In this document: positions 16,614 to 50,577 of the stretch, one piece after another | Layout: each line of letters begins with the position of its first letter | Numbering within the stretch: position 1 is the stretch's first letter | DNA from: Amoebidium appalachense | Taxonomy: Eukaryota; Ichthyosporea | Direction: 5' to 3' | Assembly: GCA_963693365.1 (NCBI GenBank) | Contig: CAVNZM010000007.1 | Coordinates: 744,001 to 808,000 of the forward strand | DNA length: 64,000 nucleotides | Position numbers and translations under genes: made by a program | Notes under the pieces: model-generated | What the model was told of the DNA's origin: nothing | Database searches by the model: none | The model's input: the letters and a program-made list of their open reading frames with translations, nothing else

Positions 16614-19600
16614 TCACTCGATACGTCTGCGCTTGTTAGACTTTTCTTTCGGCATCGTCCACACCCTTGCCTTGCCATCATCCCGTAAAGCCAACAGACC
16701 CGCACCGGAATGATCATACTCAACAATCACCACCCCACGCCACCACGCACTATCAGCATCAGGCAGATGCAACATCACACACTCTGCAACAACAACAGTA
16801 TGCGGGGTCGGGTGCTTCAGCACATACACGTTCAGCCCTGTTATTGCTTCCACCGAAAAAACATCAGGGCCATGGAATCGGACGTATTCGTGCATTATGT
16901 CTTTGTTTAGTATGTTCAGCGTGGTGGCTGGAACCAGAACATCACCCTTCTCATCCAGCGATTCATACGTGAGTACGGATAGGTCGTTCTCATCGTTAAT
17001 GCTCAGCATACTGAGTTGCTTACCCGACAACCAGAGCTTCTCTGTATCTACACTGCCCCACTTCCGATACAGCTCCGCGCCGGTGTCAAGATCAAACACG
17101 GCGATGAATGGACTCTCTGAATCCTGCGAGTCTCCAATAAACGCCTCATCACTATGCTGCAGAAGAATTGTTATCGTGCTTTCAGGAAGGAATCAGGGTC
17201 CGCAACATCTGGCATGAATTGCCAAAGTACTTCGCCTGTTGTAATGCTTTGCGCATGGATGGCATTGTCGTTTGTTTTCACTATCAACGTATCATTCCGG
17301 CAGAGCATTCGCTGGCTGTCTCGCATGTCCAAAGTCAAAGGGAAAGATTTCTCCATCGACCCATCAACTGGGCTGTAAAGAACCACCGTCTCATCTTGCC
17401 CTTTTACATAGAAAGCAACGATATGTGTCGAGCGAGGGTACATAAACAGTGACGTTAAATCACCAAAAACATTGTCCTTTTCCGGCCATGCCTTCAGTTT
17501 TCCCCCCGTGGTAGTATCCCAAAGAATACCGAAGTGGGTATCGTCCCCAATGTCTTCGGCCAATACCCGTTGAAGTTCCGAGGACAGCTGAATTTCGCAA
17601 TCCTCACAAAGGAACGTATGGTCCAACACCACACATTGTGGCTCCCCACGACACAGGTCCAGAATTGACGGTTCTTTTCCGGGATATTGCAAACAGAAAA
17701 ACTCAAACTCATCCTGCAGCCGCTCTTTCGAATTCTCATCTGCCGGCAGCAGCGCATGGATCCCGCCCGTTCGAAGGAAATCGAGCACGTATTCAAACAA
17801 AACGGGTGAACGGTCGATAAAAACTGACCCATCCGGGTGGGTTTGGATGGCGTGGCGGCCGCTGAACCATGCGGCCAACATGGAGCCAGGCACCGAGCAA
17901 AGGGTCTGGTGGGTGGTGTGGAAGATGTGACCACCCACGTCGAGAACAATCTGGTCGGTGGCTTGGTGGTTGAGCTGACGCACAGACTCGCATTCGGCTG
18001 CAAACCGCTCCCTGTGAACAAGGAAAAACATGGGTCTTTGAAATGCTCACATACATAACATCAAACTGGCTTACCAGTTGTATTCACACCATAAGGGGGT
18101 AAGGGGATAGAGGGGGGGGGGGGGGGAAGGGAGAGAAAGAGGGAGAGGGAGAGGGAGAGAGAGAAAGAAAGAGGGAGGGAGGGAGAGAGGGAGGGAGGGA
18201 GGGAGGGAGGGAGGGGGAGAGGGAGGGAGAGAGCGAGGTAGGGAGGGAGCAAGGGAGGGAGGGAGAGAGAGGGATCCCAGAGATGCCAAGTGTAGGCAAA
18301 GGGATGACAAGAAGTGGGTGGATGGTTGCGCAGGGGGGGGGGGGGGGGGGGGGAGGGGGGGGGGACATCAACATCAGGCAGATGCAACATGGCGCACTCT
18401 GCAACAGCAACAGTATGCGGGGTCGGGTGCATCAGCACATACACGTTCAGACCTGTTATTGTTTTTACCGAAAAGACATTAGGGCCATGGAATCACGAGT
18501 AGTCGTACTCTACGCCCTTGTTCAGTGCGATCAGCGTGGTGGCCGGAACCAGAACATCATCCTTCTCATCTAGCAATTCATACGTGAGTACGGATCGGTT
18601 GTTCTCATTGTTAACATGCAACATGCTGAGTTGTTTGCCCGACAACCACACCTTCTGTGTACTAGTATCTACTCTGCCCCACTTCCGATACAGCTGCGTA
18701 CCGGTGTCGAGATCAAAAACGGCTACGAATGGATTCTCTGAACATTGTGAGTCTGCTACAAATGCCTCATCACTGTGGTGGAGATGAAACTTTCCGGGAA
18801 AACATCGGGCGTCATCTGCCAAAGTACATCACCCGTGGCCATGCTTTGCACATAGATAACACAGTCCGTTGTTCTCACTATCAGTGTATCATTCCGGAAG
18901 AAAAATGCGCATGCTGCTTTGTGTGCTCAATGGGACCGACTTCTCCATTGACCCATCCACAAGGCTGTAAAGGACCACAGTCTCATCTTGTCCCCTTTCG
19001 TAGAAACCAACGACATGTGTGGAGCGCTGATACATAAATATTGAAGTCAAATCACCAAAAACATCATCTTTTTCCGGCCATGTCTTAAGTTTTTCCCCTG
19101 TGGTAGTATCCCAAAGAATAGCGACACAGGTGTCGTCCCCAGTGCGTTCGGCCAATTCCCGATTAAGTTCTGAAGACAGTTGAACTCCGCAATCCTCAAG
19201 AAGGAACGTATGGTCCAACACCACACATTGTGGCTCCCCAAGGCACAGGTCCAGAATTGACGGTTCTTTTCCGGGATATTGCAAACAAAAAAACTCAAAC
19301 TCATCCTGCAGCCGCTCTTTCGCATTCTCATTTGATGGCAGCAGCGAATGAACCCCGCCCGTACGGAGGAATTCCAGCACGTATTCAAACAAAACGGGTG
19401 ACCGGTCGATAAAAACTGACCCATCAGTCGGGTTTGGATGGCGTGGCGGCCGCTGAACCATGCCGCCAACATGGAGCCAGGCACCGAACAGAGGGTCTGG
19501 CGGGTGGTGTGGAAGATGCGACCACCCACGTCGAGAACAATCTGGTCGGTGGCTTGGTGGTTGAGTTGACGCACAGACACGCATTCGGCTACAAACCGCT

Positions 19601-19705
19601 CCCTGTGAACAATAAAAAGCATGGGTCATGGAGAGCTCACACCTACCACCATTTTGGCTTCTCAAGGGGCATTCACACCAAAAAAAGGGAGGGGGAGGGG
19701 AAAGA

Positions 19706-19775
<70 letters not shown>

Positions 19776-20383
19776 AGGGGGAGGGGGGAGGGGGGGAGAG
19801 GGGAAGGGGGAGAGTTACGAAAGACACAAATGTCCTAGAAACACAAGGAAAGCCTCGGGGGAGGGGGGGGGGGTGTGGATACGCTTAAGTGCAGGGAAAG
19901 GGATGACAAGACGTGGGTAGATGGTTTGGGAGAGGGGAGGGAGGGGAGGGGGGAGGACACGCAGGCAAAGGGGCGGAGGGGAGGGAGGGGGTGGATACGC
20001 TTAAGTGCAGGGAAAGGGATGACAAGAAGTTGGTAGATGGTTTGGGAGAGGGGAGGGAGGGGGGAGGACACGTGGTGGGATAGCCCAGGCCCTGGGGCAA
20101 AAAGGTGGGAGAGGGGGGTGGGGGCTGTGCTTGTTTCAACTGAAAACCATTTCGTGTGTGCTTTTTCTCGCTACATGGGCGTGTTGGGATTGAGGGGAGG
20201 GAGGGGAGGGGGGGGGGGGGGGGGGGAGGGGAAGGGAGCGGGGGTGGGAGGGGAAGGGGGGAGGGAGCCATTCAGGCTTGGCCACACACCTGTCCTCTTT
20301 CAGCTTTGCCCCCTCTCTTTTCAGAGCGTCTGTTTCTGCGCTGAGGGCAGCCTCTTTGGCGCACAGCTCTGGTGCAGTGACCG
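16614..20383 (-). CDS. BTB/T1 (KCTD-like) protein with C-terminal propeller-like region
   Basis: An upstream coiled-coil exon (20383-20290, ELCAKEAALSAETDALKREG) ends in AG|GTGTGT. It joins in phase 2 to the acceptor TTGTTCACAG|GGAGCGG, so the main exon starts at 18011. The main exon encodes a BTB/T1 domain (DQIVLDVGGHIFHTT, GSMLAAWFSG, FIDRSPVLFEYVLDFLRTG) as in KCTD proteins, which oligomerise and often serve as cullin-3 adaptors. Beta-rich repeats follow (ETVVLYSPVDGSMEKSFPL, TTGEVLWQF, DLDTGAELYRKWG) and the end is a basic KSNKRRRIE. The frame changes once. Removing 17157-17206 (GT...CTGCAG, 50 nt) restores it in phase 0, but a one-base defect is also possible. Residues 5' of the coiled coil, including the start codon, were not found. 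Between the two exons lies a decayed copy of the main exon (18365-19602). Confidence 0.78.
18012..20112. repeat. Tandem duplication of about 1.59 kb and 116-bp repeats
   Basis: The acceptor edges of the two BTB exon copies are 1591 bp apart (18011 and 19602). A short marker with AAGGGATGACAAGA and GATGGTT lies about 280 bp beyond each (18291 and 19881), giving the same offset, so exon and upstream intron were duplicated together. The marker occurs again at 19997, so 19881-19996 and the following copy form a 116-bp tandem repeat (ACGCTTAAGTGCAGGGAAAG start). G-runs and (GA)n fill the rest. Confidence 0.8.
18365..19602 (-). pseudogene. Decayed tandem copy of the BTB/propeller exon
   Basis: Closely similar to the exon at 16774-18011, including the acceptor (ATTGTTCACAG|GGAGCGG). 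Disruptions: a one-base deletion just after HAIQT in the BTB domain (about 19435), another frame loss before the RNDTLIV segment (about 18900), the same frame change seen in the intact copy before HSDEAF (about 18800), and a nonsense change CGA to TGA at the position of the intact copy's YVRFHGP. The 3' end is cut off by a G-run (18331-18364). It cannot encode a full protein and is probably skipped in splicing. Confidence 0.85.
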
Positions 20384-21053
20384 CTATGTATGAATTGATG
20401 CAAAAAGAATGTTGATTTTTCTACCTGAACAGAAATGTCTGCCCATTGATAAACATCTCATCTGTGCACCGTGTAGTAGGAAAGCTGCGAGGTCTTCGAA
20501 AACGGCTGCGAAGAAGGGAGGCGGTGACAGTCACATGTGCTGTATGGGTCGGAATGTGATGAATGCCTTTTTTTACAATAGAAATAAAGTAGAAACAATA
20601 CACAGGTTGGCACCACATGCATAACTTGACGAGGTCAGCACAGCGTAAAAACGGATGCTACTAGCTGCGCATGTGCCGTGCATGCAAAAAATGAATTATG
20701 TCTTCAACTGTGATATATTTTAGGAAATGTTTTTTGGAGCCTGACAACAAGACTGTCAGCCAAAAAATGCATTATGCCAACTTGAGAACGAACGAGTGAA
20801 CACCAAGTGTACAGTAGGTGCGCGGTTGGCAGGCTGAAAAGGTGGACTACTTGCGGATCACTTAAGCGGGAAAACTTCCCCGCGTGTACGACATCGCGCA
20901 TGCACCCGCGCGTGACGGTGTGTGCCACGGTGTGTGTGTGTGTCTAAAAAGGATGGGTGGGCGTTGGGTGGTTGGGTGGGTGTGTATGTGTGTGTGTGTG
21001 TGTGAAGGGGAGGTATCCGGGAAAGGGAGGGGAAGGGGGGAAGGGGGAAGGGT

Positions 21054-21091
<38 letters not shown>

Positions 21092-21939
21092 AGATTACAC
21101 CCACGCCTGATCGAATATTATTATTTTTCAATGGTCCCCCCCCCCCCCCCCCCCCCCCCCACATCCCTCCTCTCATACGGCTGCCATTCGACACCCACAA
21201 ACATCATACACTCTCTTGTCTTTGTATGCTACCCGGGCCCATATGACCCTCGAGCTATATATAGCTCGCGGCCCGCGCATTGAGAATCTAGAGGTGTTAG
21301 TAATCGAAAACACGCCCACAGGCCACTGGCGACTCTACATGCATGTCTGTGTGCACCGCGGAATCATTGACATGCATATATATGTCTGTTGTGCACCCAA
21401 TACGTCTGTGTGCACCGAATATGCATACTTTGGATTGTGCTGATATGTGCACTCACCTATTAGTGGGAACACAATCCCTAAGTATACGTATACACGCCGG
21501 ACCTGACATGTATGTAGGAACCCTGCACATAAAAATTCCTCCCTAGGCCTACCCCTCCCCCCCCCCCCCCCCCCCCCCCTCTCTCTGCCCCCACAAAAAA
21601 GGGCCTCAATACAGGGAACACGCAAAGCACATCATGGAGTATGATACCACCACATATGTCATTTGCACGACCAGCGTGCATTTTAAGAGGGGTTTCTGAT
21701 TGGAGCGCAGTCACAGACCATGCATGCCATACGTGCCTATGTACAGGTCAACGCCTTCATATGTGCGCCTATTTCGTGTGCACGCAAGATCTGAAGGTCT
21801 CTTACCGAACGACTTGCAATATCCGGGCAAAAAAAACAACAACAAAAACTTAATACTGGGAAAGAATGAAAGAAAGAAACACTGGAAGGGGTAAAGGCAT
21901 TTAGTCTACTACATGACTATCACGTTAATTGGACAACAC

Positions 21940-22069
<130 letters not shown>

Positions 22070-22346
22070 ACTGCAATATCTTCAGGTTTTACATACTAAA
22101 ACCTCTCACTCTTTTCAAAAACACGCAAGCAAATACAACAGTCATTCGAAAAAACAATAACACATCTACGCAAGAAACTGTTAACATGGGCGGTTATCTC
22201 AAACCTGAATAGCCTAAGATATACGATCAGATGGTAATCGGACAAACGGAGCTACGTGATTGGGTGCTTTGAATTTGAACAATGCTGACTACATTCAAAG
22301 CCTACTAGTCAACATACAACGGTGTCGAACCCCAGTACAGTCATCA

Positions 22347-22349
<3 letters not shown>

Positions 22350-22397
<48 letters not shown>

Positions 22398-22398
22398 T

Positions 22399-22488
<90 letters not shown>

Positions 22489-22496
22489 TGTGTGTG
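22350..22496. repeat. (GT)n-(CT)n-(GT)n compound microsatellite
   Basis: GT repeats to 22396, CT repeats to about 22471, then GT repeats to 22496. It lies in the 3' flank of the IF2 gene. Confidence 0.97.
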
Positions 22497-22696
22497 GATG
22501 GGTTTAAAGGGGCGTGGTGGGGTGATGGCGTGGGATTGGGTGAAGGGACTATATCTCATTATCATTTCGAATCACAAACCACACGAAAAGTCCTCTGAAC
22601 CTATCATATCACCTCACAAATCACTCCGGTTGCCAATACAACCCCACCGAATTATTAGGTCAAACTCTAAGGCTGCTTTGCCACTATAAACCCCTC

Positions 22697-36054
<13,358 letters not shown>

Positions 36055-37747
36055 TAGCTTAGTTGGGTGGCAAAACTAAAAACCTATCAAATGGATATTC
36101 ATTTAAATGTGCCGCCGTGTGCGTTCGTATTCAGTGTTCTGACATGGTTGTGCAAGTACGAGAATGCGAACGCGCGTGTGTTGTGGGCATGTGTGTGTGG
36201 GTTTTTGTTCTTGAAGGATTGCATGCAAGCAACTTTCATTGTACTTTCATATGCTTACAAAATACAGGTATTGACGTTATGAATTTGGTCTGGCTGTCGC
36301 CACTTTTCTCTCCCCCTCTTGCACCATCCAAACAGGCAGCGTGGCCCACCTATCTTCATTCCTTTCGCACCAGCTCCCTCACACTCTCCACTGGCCTACA
36401 CCATCCCTTGTCCTTTTCATACCCAGAAACCGCACCCTCCACTCCCCTCCCCCTCTCTCCCCCTCCCCCCCCCCCCTCCCCCCCTCCCCCCCCCCCCCCA
36501 AAAAAAAAAAAAACCCTCCTCCTCGGGAGGGCCCACGTACATGCTCACACTCAACGTGTGGATGGAATGTGTGCAAGAAATGAAGCCACCGTCTAGCGAA
36601 AAGAATCCCGTGTTTTGTTTCTTGATTGATGTTTGATGAGCATTGAATCGTGTGACGTAGGGTAGTGGCCCGGGGGAAGGGGGGGGGGGGGGGGGGCGGT
36701 GGTGGTTGGGGGAGGGGAGGGGAGGAGGGGGGGGTTGATCGAGAAGGGGTGTTAGAAAATAACCTGAAAGGCACCCAATACCCTGCGCAGCGCACTCAGA
36801 CGCTGCATCTTCTCTTAATCGTGTTTACTTCGGTGTGCTCGTTGTCATGTTAGCCTCCAGATGCATGGGTTGCAAGGACAATTTCAGCTTCAAGTTCACT
36901 GATGCTTGTCAAATGAGGGCAAAAGGAGTTGCACTAATCAGGAACCTACTTGACAAACACCCCTTGAGCGACGTAGAAAGGAAATCCTACCTACCTACCC
37001 AACTCCCATCTATACAGAATCTTAGTGACTGACTTGCACAAAATTCCTTCACCACCGTTCAACTGCAGCTGAGTTCCGTTGAGTGCGGCGGCCTCGTGGA
37101 AGAGCCATGCATTTTCTTCTCACCCCCGGGTGAAGAATCTGAAGATTCATTGTATGGACCCCAAAGCTTAAATTGTGTTGCATTCCCAAAAAGCAAAGTG
37201 GAGTTATTTTCCTCCTAAGCTCCTAACTATTACTTCTTTTATAGCCAGAAATAACCCAAAACAATTTTTACTACTTATACTACGGTTTGTCTTTTATAAA
37301 TTGGAAGGCTATGTCCCTTATTAGGCTCAAGAGAGATACTCGAAGTGAAGAAAATTACTTGTGTTTATTGTCTTACTTTAGACTTTTTGTTGAATTCTGT
37401 TGGTCGTCACATTGAGTATTTATATGATTTGCACAAGGTGTTCAGGTATTTCAGTATGCACTTGCTACTGGATAACTCGTGAAGTTTTTATTGTCTTCTC
37501 AGTATGCCGCCCATACTTGCATATCTTTCCGTCGAATAAATCCAGTCAAAAGAAAAAAGTAAAATTGCTCAAACGGGGTTTCATGAAACTGGACGCTCCT
37601 GGTGGTGCCGGATAACCCAATCAGTGCTAAGAGGAGGGTCGACAGGAATGTCGCCCAAGGGCCACCGCTTCCAACTTCAAGACTGCCAGAGAAATTGAGT
37701 ATTGTATGTACTGAGAAAGCAGCCAAACTACAAAGATAAAAAGTGTG

Positions 37748-37798
<51 letters not shown>

Positions 37799-38235
37799 TA
37801 CATATATATATATATCACTGTGATCAACAAAAGCAACCTCGGGGATCATATATTAGCTTTAGCAAGTGCTTACAGTAGTGGCATCACTTACACTGTGTAC
37901 ATACTAATTCGGTATCGCCCATTTTGTATTGCAGATATTTTGCACGCCTCCACTAAGTAAGGTCACGTGCACAAGCGCTTCAGTGACACACGTCTGACAC
38001 TCGTCGGACACAGCTTCTGAAAGTTTTCGTTTTTTAGCTGTTAGCTGGATGCTATAGCTTTATTTGGCTAGTTTCTTTACTTTGTTAGGAGAAACCACGT
38101 GTGCCTTTGTTGTTAGGTCTGTTATACTTGGATTATTGCACACAAATTAGGAAAAATTTCGACTCCGCCTTAGGTCTGTGTTTTTTGAGGCTCCCAGTGA
38201 ATAGTTTCTGCGTCTGTTGAGGACTTTTGGTCATC
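36055..38235. promoter_or_regulatory. Divergent intergenic region, IF2 / DIM1
   Basis: 2.18 kb between the start codons of IF2 (-) and DIM1 (+), so it must hold both promoters. It contains C-rich sequence and a C-run/A-run compound at 36449-36513, a G-run block at 36680-36735, (TA)n at 37749-37790 and otherwise unique AT-rich DNA. The plus-strand frame at 36847-37032 (RCMGCKDNFSFKFTDACQ...) is open in unique sequence but unrecognised. No TATA box can be assigned with confidence. Confidence 0.45.
37749..37790. repeat. (TA)n microsatellite
   Basis: 42 bp of pure TA, followed by CACACACATACA and a shorter TA run to 37815. The only long TA repeat in the window. Confidence 0.97.
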
Positions 38236-46230
<7,995 letters not shown>

Positions 46231-47295
46231 GAGGCACACGACAAACTGTGCACTGCTCACCTTTTATGGTACGCATGACGCAGGCAAATAGATTTGGATA
46301 TATTATTCAAATTCGGTATGTCCAAAGGCCATGTAGTTGTCTTTTTGCGAACTTTATTCTGTGATGTGTCCGTCAATTGACCCCGCTCCACACACGATAT
46401 GGTTAGGCAGGTCTGGCGGTCACAAATTATTTCTTCTTGGATGATTTTCTCTGAAACGTCAGCATTCGCACATGAAATCTGGTTTTTGGGATGTATATAT
46501 TTTGTGCGAAAAAAAACTCTCGGAGCCCTATAGCCGTTTCCATATTCATACAGACTATAGCTAGCGACACCTCACAAACACGCACGGGCACATAAGTATC
46601 ATTCAATTCAGTGTCTGTGTCGCACGAGGATTTACACTTGAATTGGTGCATGTACATGTAGATAATCGAGAACAAGAGAGAGGCCATTGCAATTTGGATT
46701 TTGGCCGCCGGATACCATTGTTGATGTTATTGTTTGTTTGTTTGTTTTTTGTTTTTTTTGTGGGGTTTTGTTGCTTTGAGGGGTAGGGGGGGGAGGGGCT
46801 TATGAAGGTACTTCATGGTTTGATCTTTGCATGTATGCCATCATTTTGATATTTCTGAGCATGTACATTCATCGGTTGCGTCACCAATTCCATACATGCC
46901 ACTGGTTGGCACACTGTTATCTATTGGCCCAGAACCAGCCTGGGATTGCCATATAAAGATATTGTTCTAAGCATACAATTGGCTGATGGGGTCACAGAAA
47001 AGCTGTAAAATAACCGTGGGTATACATTCAGTGTAGGCCCGAGTGTGTCCCTTCGATAGGCCAAGATTTGCCAGGTTTATCCTTAGCACTTATGATTCAT
47101 AATCGTAACCAGCATTCAGAACTAGCCGCATATCACGTCTGGAATATATCCACCCCCCGATACCAAAAAACTGGCATAATATCTTTCAACAATAGGGCAA
47201 ACACACACATACTTGGCGTCAGTGCAAGTGGGTGGGTGGGTTGGGTATTTACACGTGCATACGTGTGTGTGCGTGTGCGTGTGCGTGTGCGTGTG

Positions 47296-47344
<49 letters not shown>

Positions 47345-47499
47345 TGAGTGTGTGTGTGTGTGTGCCGTGTGCGTGTGTGCACCACTGCATCTCAGCCCCA
47401 TCCCTCCGTGCACACATAGTCACGTATGTACGATGGCCAATCATTAGCAACACTCCACGTGAGTGTCCACAACATGCAACAACACACGTGCACACTCCC
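46231..47499. other. Convergent intergenic region, DIM1 / DPH3
   Basis: 3' flanks of both genes. Mostly unique AT-rich DNA, with (GTTT)n and a G-run at 46728-46797 and interrupted (GT)n at 47265-47370. No gene seen. Confidence 0.7.
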
Positions 47500-48195
47500 T
47501 CATGCCGTCACTGTCTGTCGCTCTGTAGCTGGTTCCTCATCGGGCCATTCGTAATTCTGCACAATGGGGAGGGGGTTAAATGGGTCTTACTAATAGGGTA
47601 CGAAGTAAACATTCACGATGGACGAACACACACAGTGCAGAGTCCAAACCACACATGAGAGAGTATGCATCATATGCAAAGCAGAGCCCATCCTTCATGG
47701 AGCCCAAAGTCCACACAAGTTGCCCCCGGGGAGGGGGGGGGGGGGGGGCTCAAGGGCTAAGCGTTGGTGCCAAAAAGGGGGAAAATGAGGGGTGGTGGTG
47801 TGCATGTAAGGAGGAGCAGGGGGGGGGGGGGGGGGGGGGGGGGGGATGACGATGCAAATGACACAAAGAAACATGCAGCAAAATCATGTGACAAAGCAAA
47901 TGGTGGATAGCTGACCGGTGCATGCGTGTGTGCGTGTGCAGCGCATGCTTGTGTGTGTGTACAGTGCATTGGCACGTCCCCATGTGTGAGTGGTGATGGG
48001 GTGTGCAGGGAGAAGATGGAGGGGGTGGGGACTTGGGACACCCCTCCCCTCCCCCTTCCCCCGGGTAGAGACGACGGACAATGCCATCATCTCAGAACAC
48101 AAAACAACAAAGCCATCAAGTGACCCCCCCTCCCATTCCCCCCCCCGTTTCTCATGCAAACCCCCCACCCTCTAACAAATACACACACATACACG

Positions 48196-48233
<38 letters not shown>

Positions 48234-48513
48234 CACACACATATACATACAACAATTATCATGCATTGCCAAGCAATCTGTTAAAGGGGAATCAGCGCTC
48301 ACAACCTGGAAGCACTACACAAAACACTCCAAAAATGACACCCCCCCCCCCCCCCCCCCCTCCTTCCATTCAGTTTTAACGTGAGATTACTCCCTAACCC
48401 AAAAATGACCCCCCCCCCCCCCACCCCCCCCCCCCTCTCTCCCCCACCCTCAATACCTGCATCCCACTGCCCCCCCCCCCCCCCCTCTCTCCCCCACCCT
48501 CAAAACCTGCATC

Positions 48514-48560
<47 letters not shown>

Positions 48561-48764
48561 CGTCCCTCCCCCTCCCCCCAAAAAAATATGCACACCCACA
48601 ACGACAACAATATTGAACAAATAAATAATAAATAAATACAATAACTAACACGCACCTCGTCATATATGACCCGCACTATGAGGGAGCAACTTGGGCACCG
48701 TGCCACATCCTCCCCGTCCATCAACTCATCCTGCAACAGAAAGAAATGTCAACCGTAATCAAAA

Positions 48765-48796
<32 letters not shown>

Positions 48797-49799
48797 AAAA
48801 AAAAAAAAAAAAAAAAAACCAAAAAAAAAACCAACTCCTTTCCCCCCCTTATCCTTCCCAGACACTCACAATACACCAACCCATCCTCCACACACTCAGA
48901 CGGCCACTACCACCATTACCCATGCACACTCCCTCCTCCTCCCCTCCTCCCCCGAAGCGTCCCCCCCCCTTCCCCCCCACACACACACACCGTGAACCCC
49001 ACAACTCTTGTCCGTCCTGATCCTCCCCCATCTCTCCCCCTCCCCCCCCTCCCCCCGGCTCCTTCCTTTCCCCCCACTGACCGCACTGGACAACATGCGT
49101 AGATACCCCAAACAGCAAGTTAGAGTCGCGTTATTATCTATCTAATCAAGCAAACAATAAACTTCCATACAACCGTTACACCGAGTGCTACTCGGGTAAA
49201 GTCACAGACACACAACCAGGGTGTCCAACGTTAATTGCACACATTCACGTACACACGTAACTGTGACACCCCTCTGACACACTTAGCATTCCAACAAAAG
49301 CATGTCTACAAACACACACATACAATCCATTCAAATTGAGCAAAACCAATAATACCACTGTGGGCGCCAAGCAAGTACAGAACCGCTAACACAGGCATGA
49401 CGGGAGCAAGTACAGACACACTTCCAAACAGGAGAAGAAGCCAGGTGTCCCCACAGATCCGTGCACAAAACACACAGAGATGAAAGAGAAAGAGCGAGGG
49501 TAGGAAAAATACACATGCATGCACGCACGCACACACGCACGCAAGTTCTCGCAATTCAACATGGAAGCAACCCCAAAACACCAGCCAAGTCCATGTAGCC
49601 CGAAGAGACACGCACAAGCAACCACACAAACCCACACAGGCATACACACACAGGCACGCACGTACACACACGCACACGCACACGCACGCACCAGTGTAAT
49701 CTGGAACCGGTCCCCACACGGACATGGGAAGAAGAAGGTCCGCAGATCTGCGTCGTATTCAAAGTCTTCAATCTCTACCTCGTCGTGAAACACAGACAT
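47500..49799 (-). CDS. DPH3: DPH3 (KTI11) zinc-binding protein, 3 exons
   Basis: Small CSL-type zinc protein. It supplies electrons to the Dph1-Dph2 step of diphthamide synthesis on elongation factor 2 and serves Elongator-dependent tRNA wobble modification. Exons: 49799-49692, 48730-48656, 47556-47500 (TGA). Donors ACACTG|GTGCGT and GACGAG|GTGCGT, acceptors GTTGCAG|GATGAG and TTGTGCAG|AATTAC, all phase 0, giving 79 aa (family about 80). The start [15 protein letters not shown] is the family signature. Zinc ligands are Cys26 and Cys28 (FPCPCGD) and Cys48 and Cys51 ([10 protein letters not shown]). The short last exon ([12 protein letters not shown]...) is variable in the family, so its assignment rests on phase, acceptor and acidic character. 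Intron 2 contains introner-like copy F. Confidence 0.94.
47597..47720 (-). mobile_element. Introner-like repeat, copy F (DPH3 intron 2)
   Basis: In DPH3 transcript orientation: GGACTTTGGGCTCCATGAAG, GATGGGCTCTGCTTTGCAT, GTGGTTTGGACTCTGCAC and TTCGTACC. More diverged than copies C and D, without a clear poly-C end. Same orientation as the host transcript. Confidence 0.7.
48318..48834. repeat. C-runs and C-run/A-run compound flanking DPH3 exon 2
   Basis: C-runs at 48341-48360, 48410-48434, 48471-48485 and 48521-48559 with a duplicated CTCTCTCCCCCACCCTCAA segment (48436 and 48486) in intron 2. In intron 1, a C-run at 48767-48794 is followed by A-runs to 48830. Confidence 0.9.
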
Positions 49800-50528
49800 G
49801 GTGCCGCCTCTCTGATCTGCCTCGCTATTATTAAGAAGAAACTGAAAGCCCGAAGGCAAAAAAAAGGAAGGGTGGGAAAGAAAAAACGTATCTCAGAGTG
49901 CCTTTGCGAGACCACAAAAGGATCCGGAATCGACAATTTTAACCGGGAGAAACCTGCTTCAGCAGGCCTTCGTGCCAGCAGAGCGCCAGTTCAAAGAGTA
50001 CAACAGTATGTGGATACTAAAACCCTGAAAATAATACACCGTGTGATACAGTGCTTGCCTTTGGTGCTTTCATTAGCTACAATACACTTATCACGCCTAC
50101 CCACTTGCAACAAATGACGGATCATTGCTTGTGCACGTCACGTGCAACATAAATTTGCTGCGCTCTGCCCGCCTCCGGGTGATTGCGCAAACGCCAGTTT
50201 GCCTAACGAGCTGCGGCCAGCACCAATATATAAGGGGCCTCGGGGGGAGGGTGATGATGCGCACAGTATACCCACGACGGGCAACTTTATAATGCAGAGT
50301 GCATTTACACATAAAGAGTTGAAATCATAAGGCTATACCACAAATTGAGCTTCAGCCCATTCGCCGTGCAGGCGAAACACAACTCCGACAACAGAGCCTT
50401 TTCGACTCTCAAAGGAGGATGCAGAGGATGGGGTGGAAGGGTGGAAGGACAGCGAGGTCCCCAACCCCACCCCCAACCCTCCCACTCTCTGGGGAAAGCA
50501 GGAGCAACCCAGCTGACGGATAAGGGTG

Positions 50529-50577
<49 letters not shown>

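Noticed and set aside
18012-18031. ATG at 18031 (MFFLVH) as start of the BTB protein
   Set aside because: This stretch is a pyrimidine tract plus CACAG acceptor, present in both exon copies, and an upstream coiled-coil exon joins it in phase.
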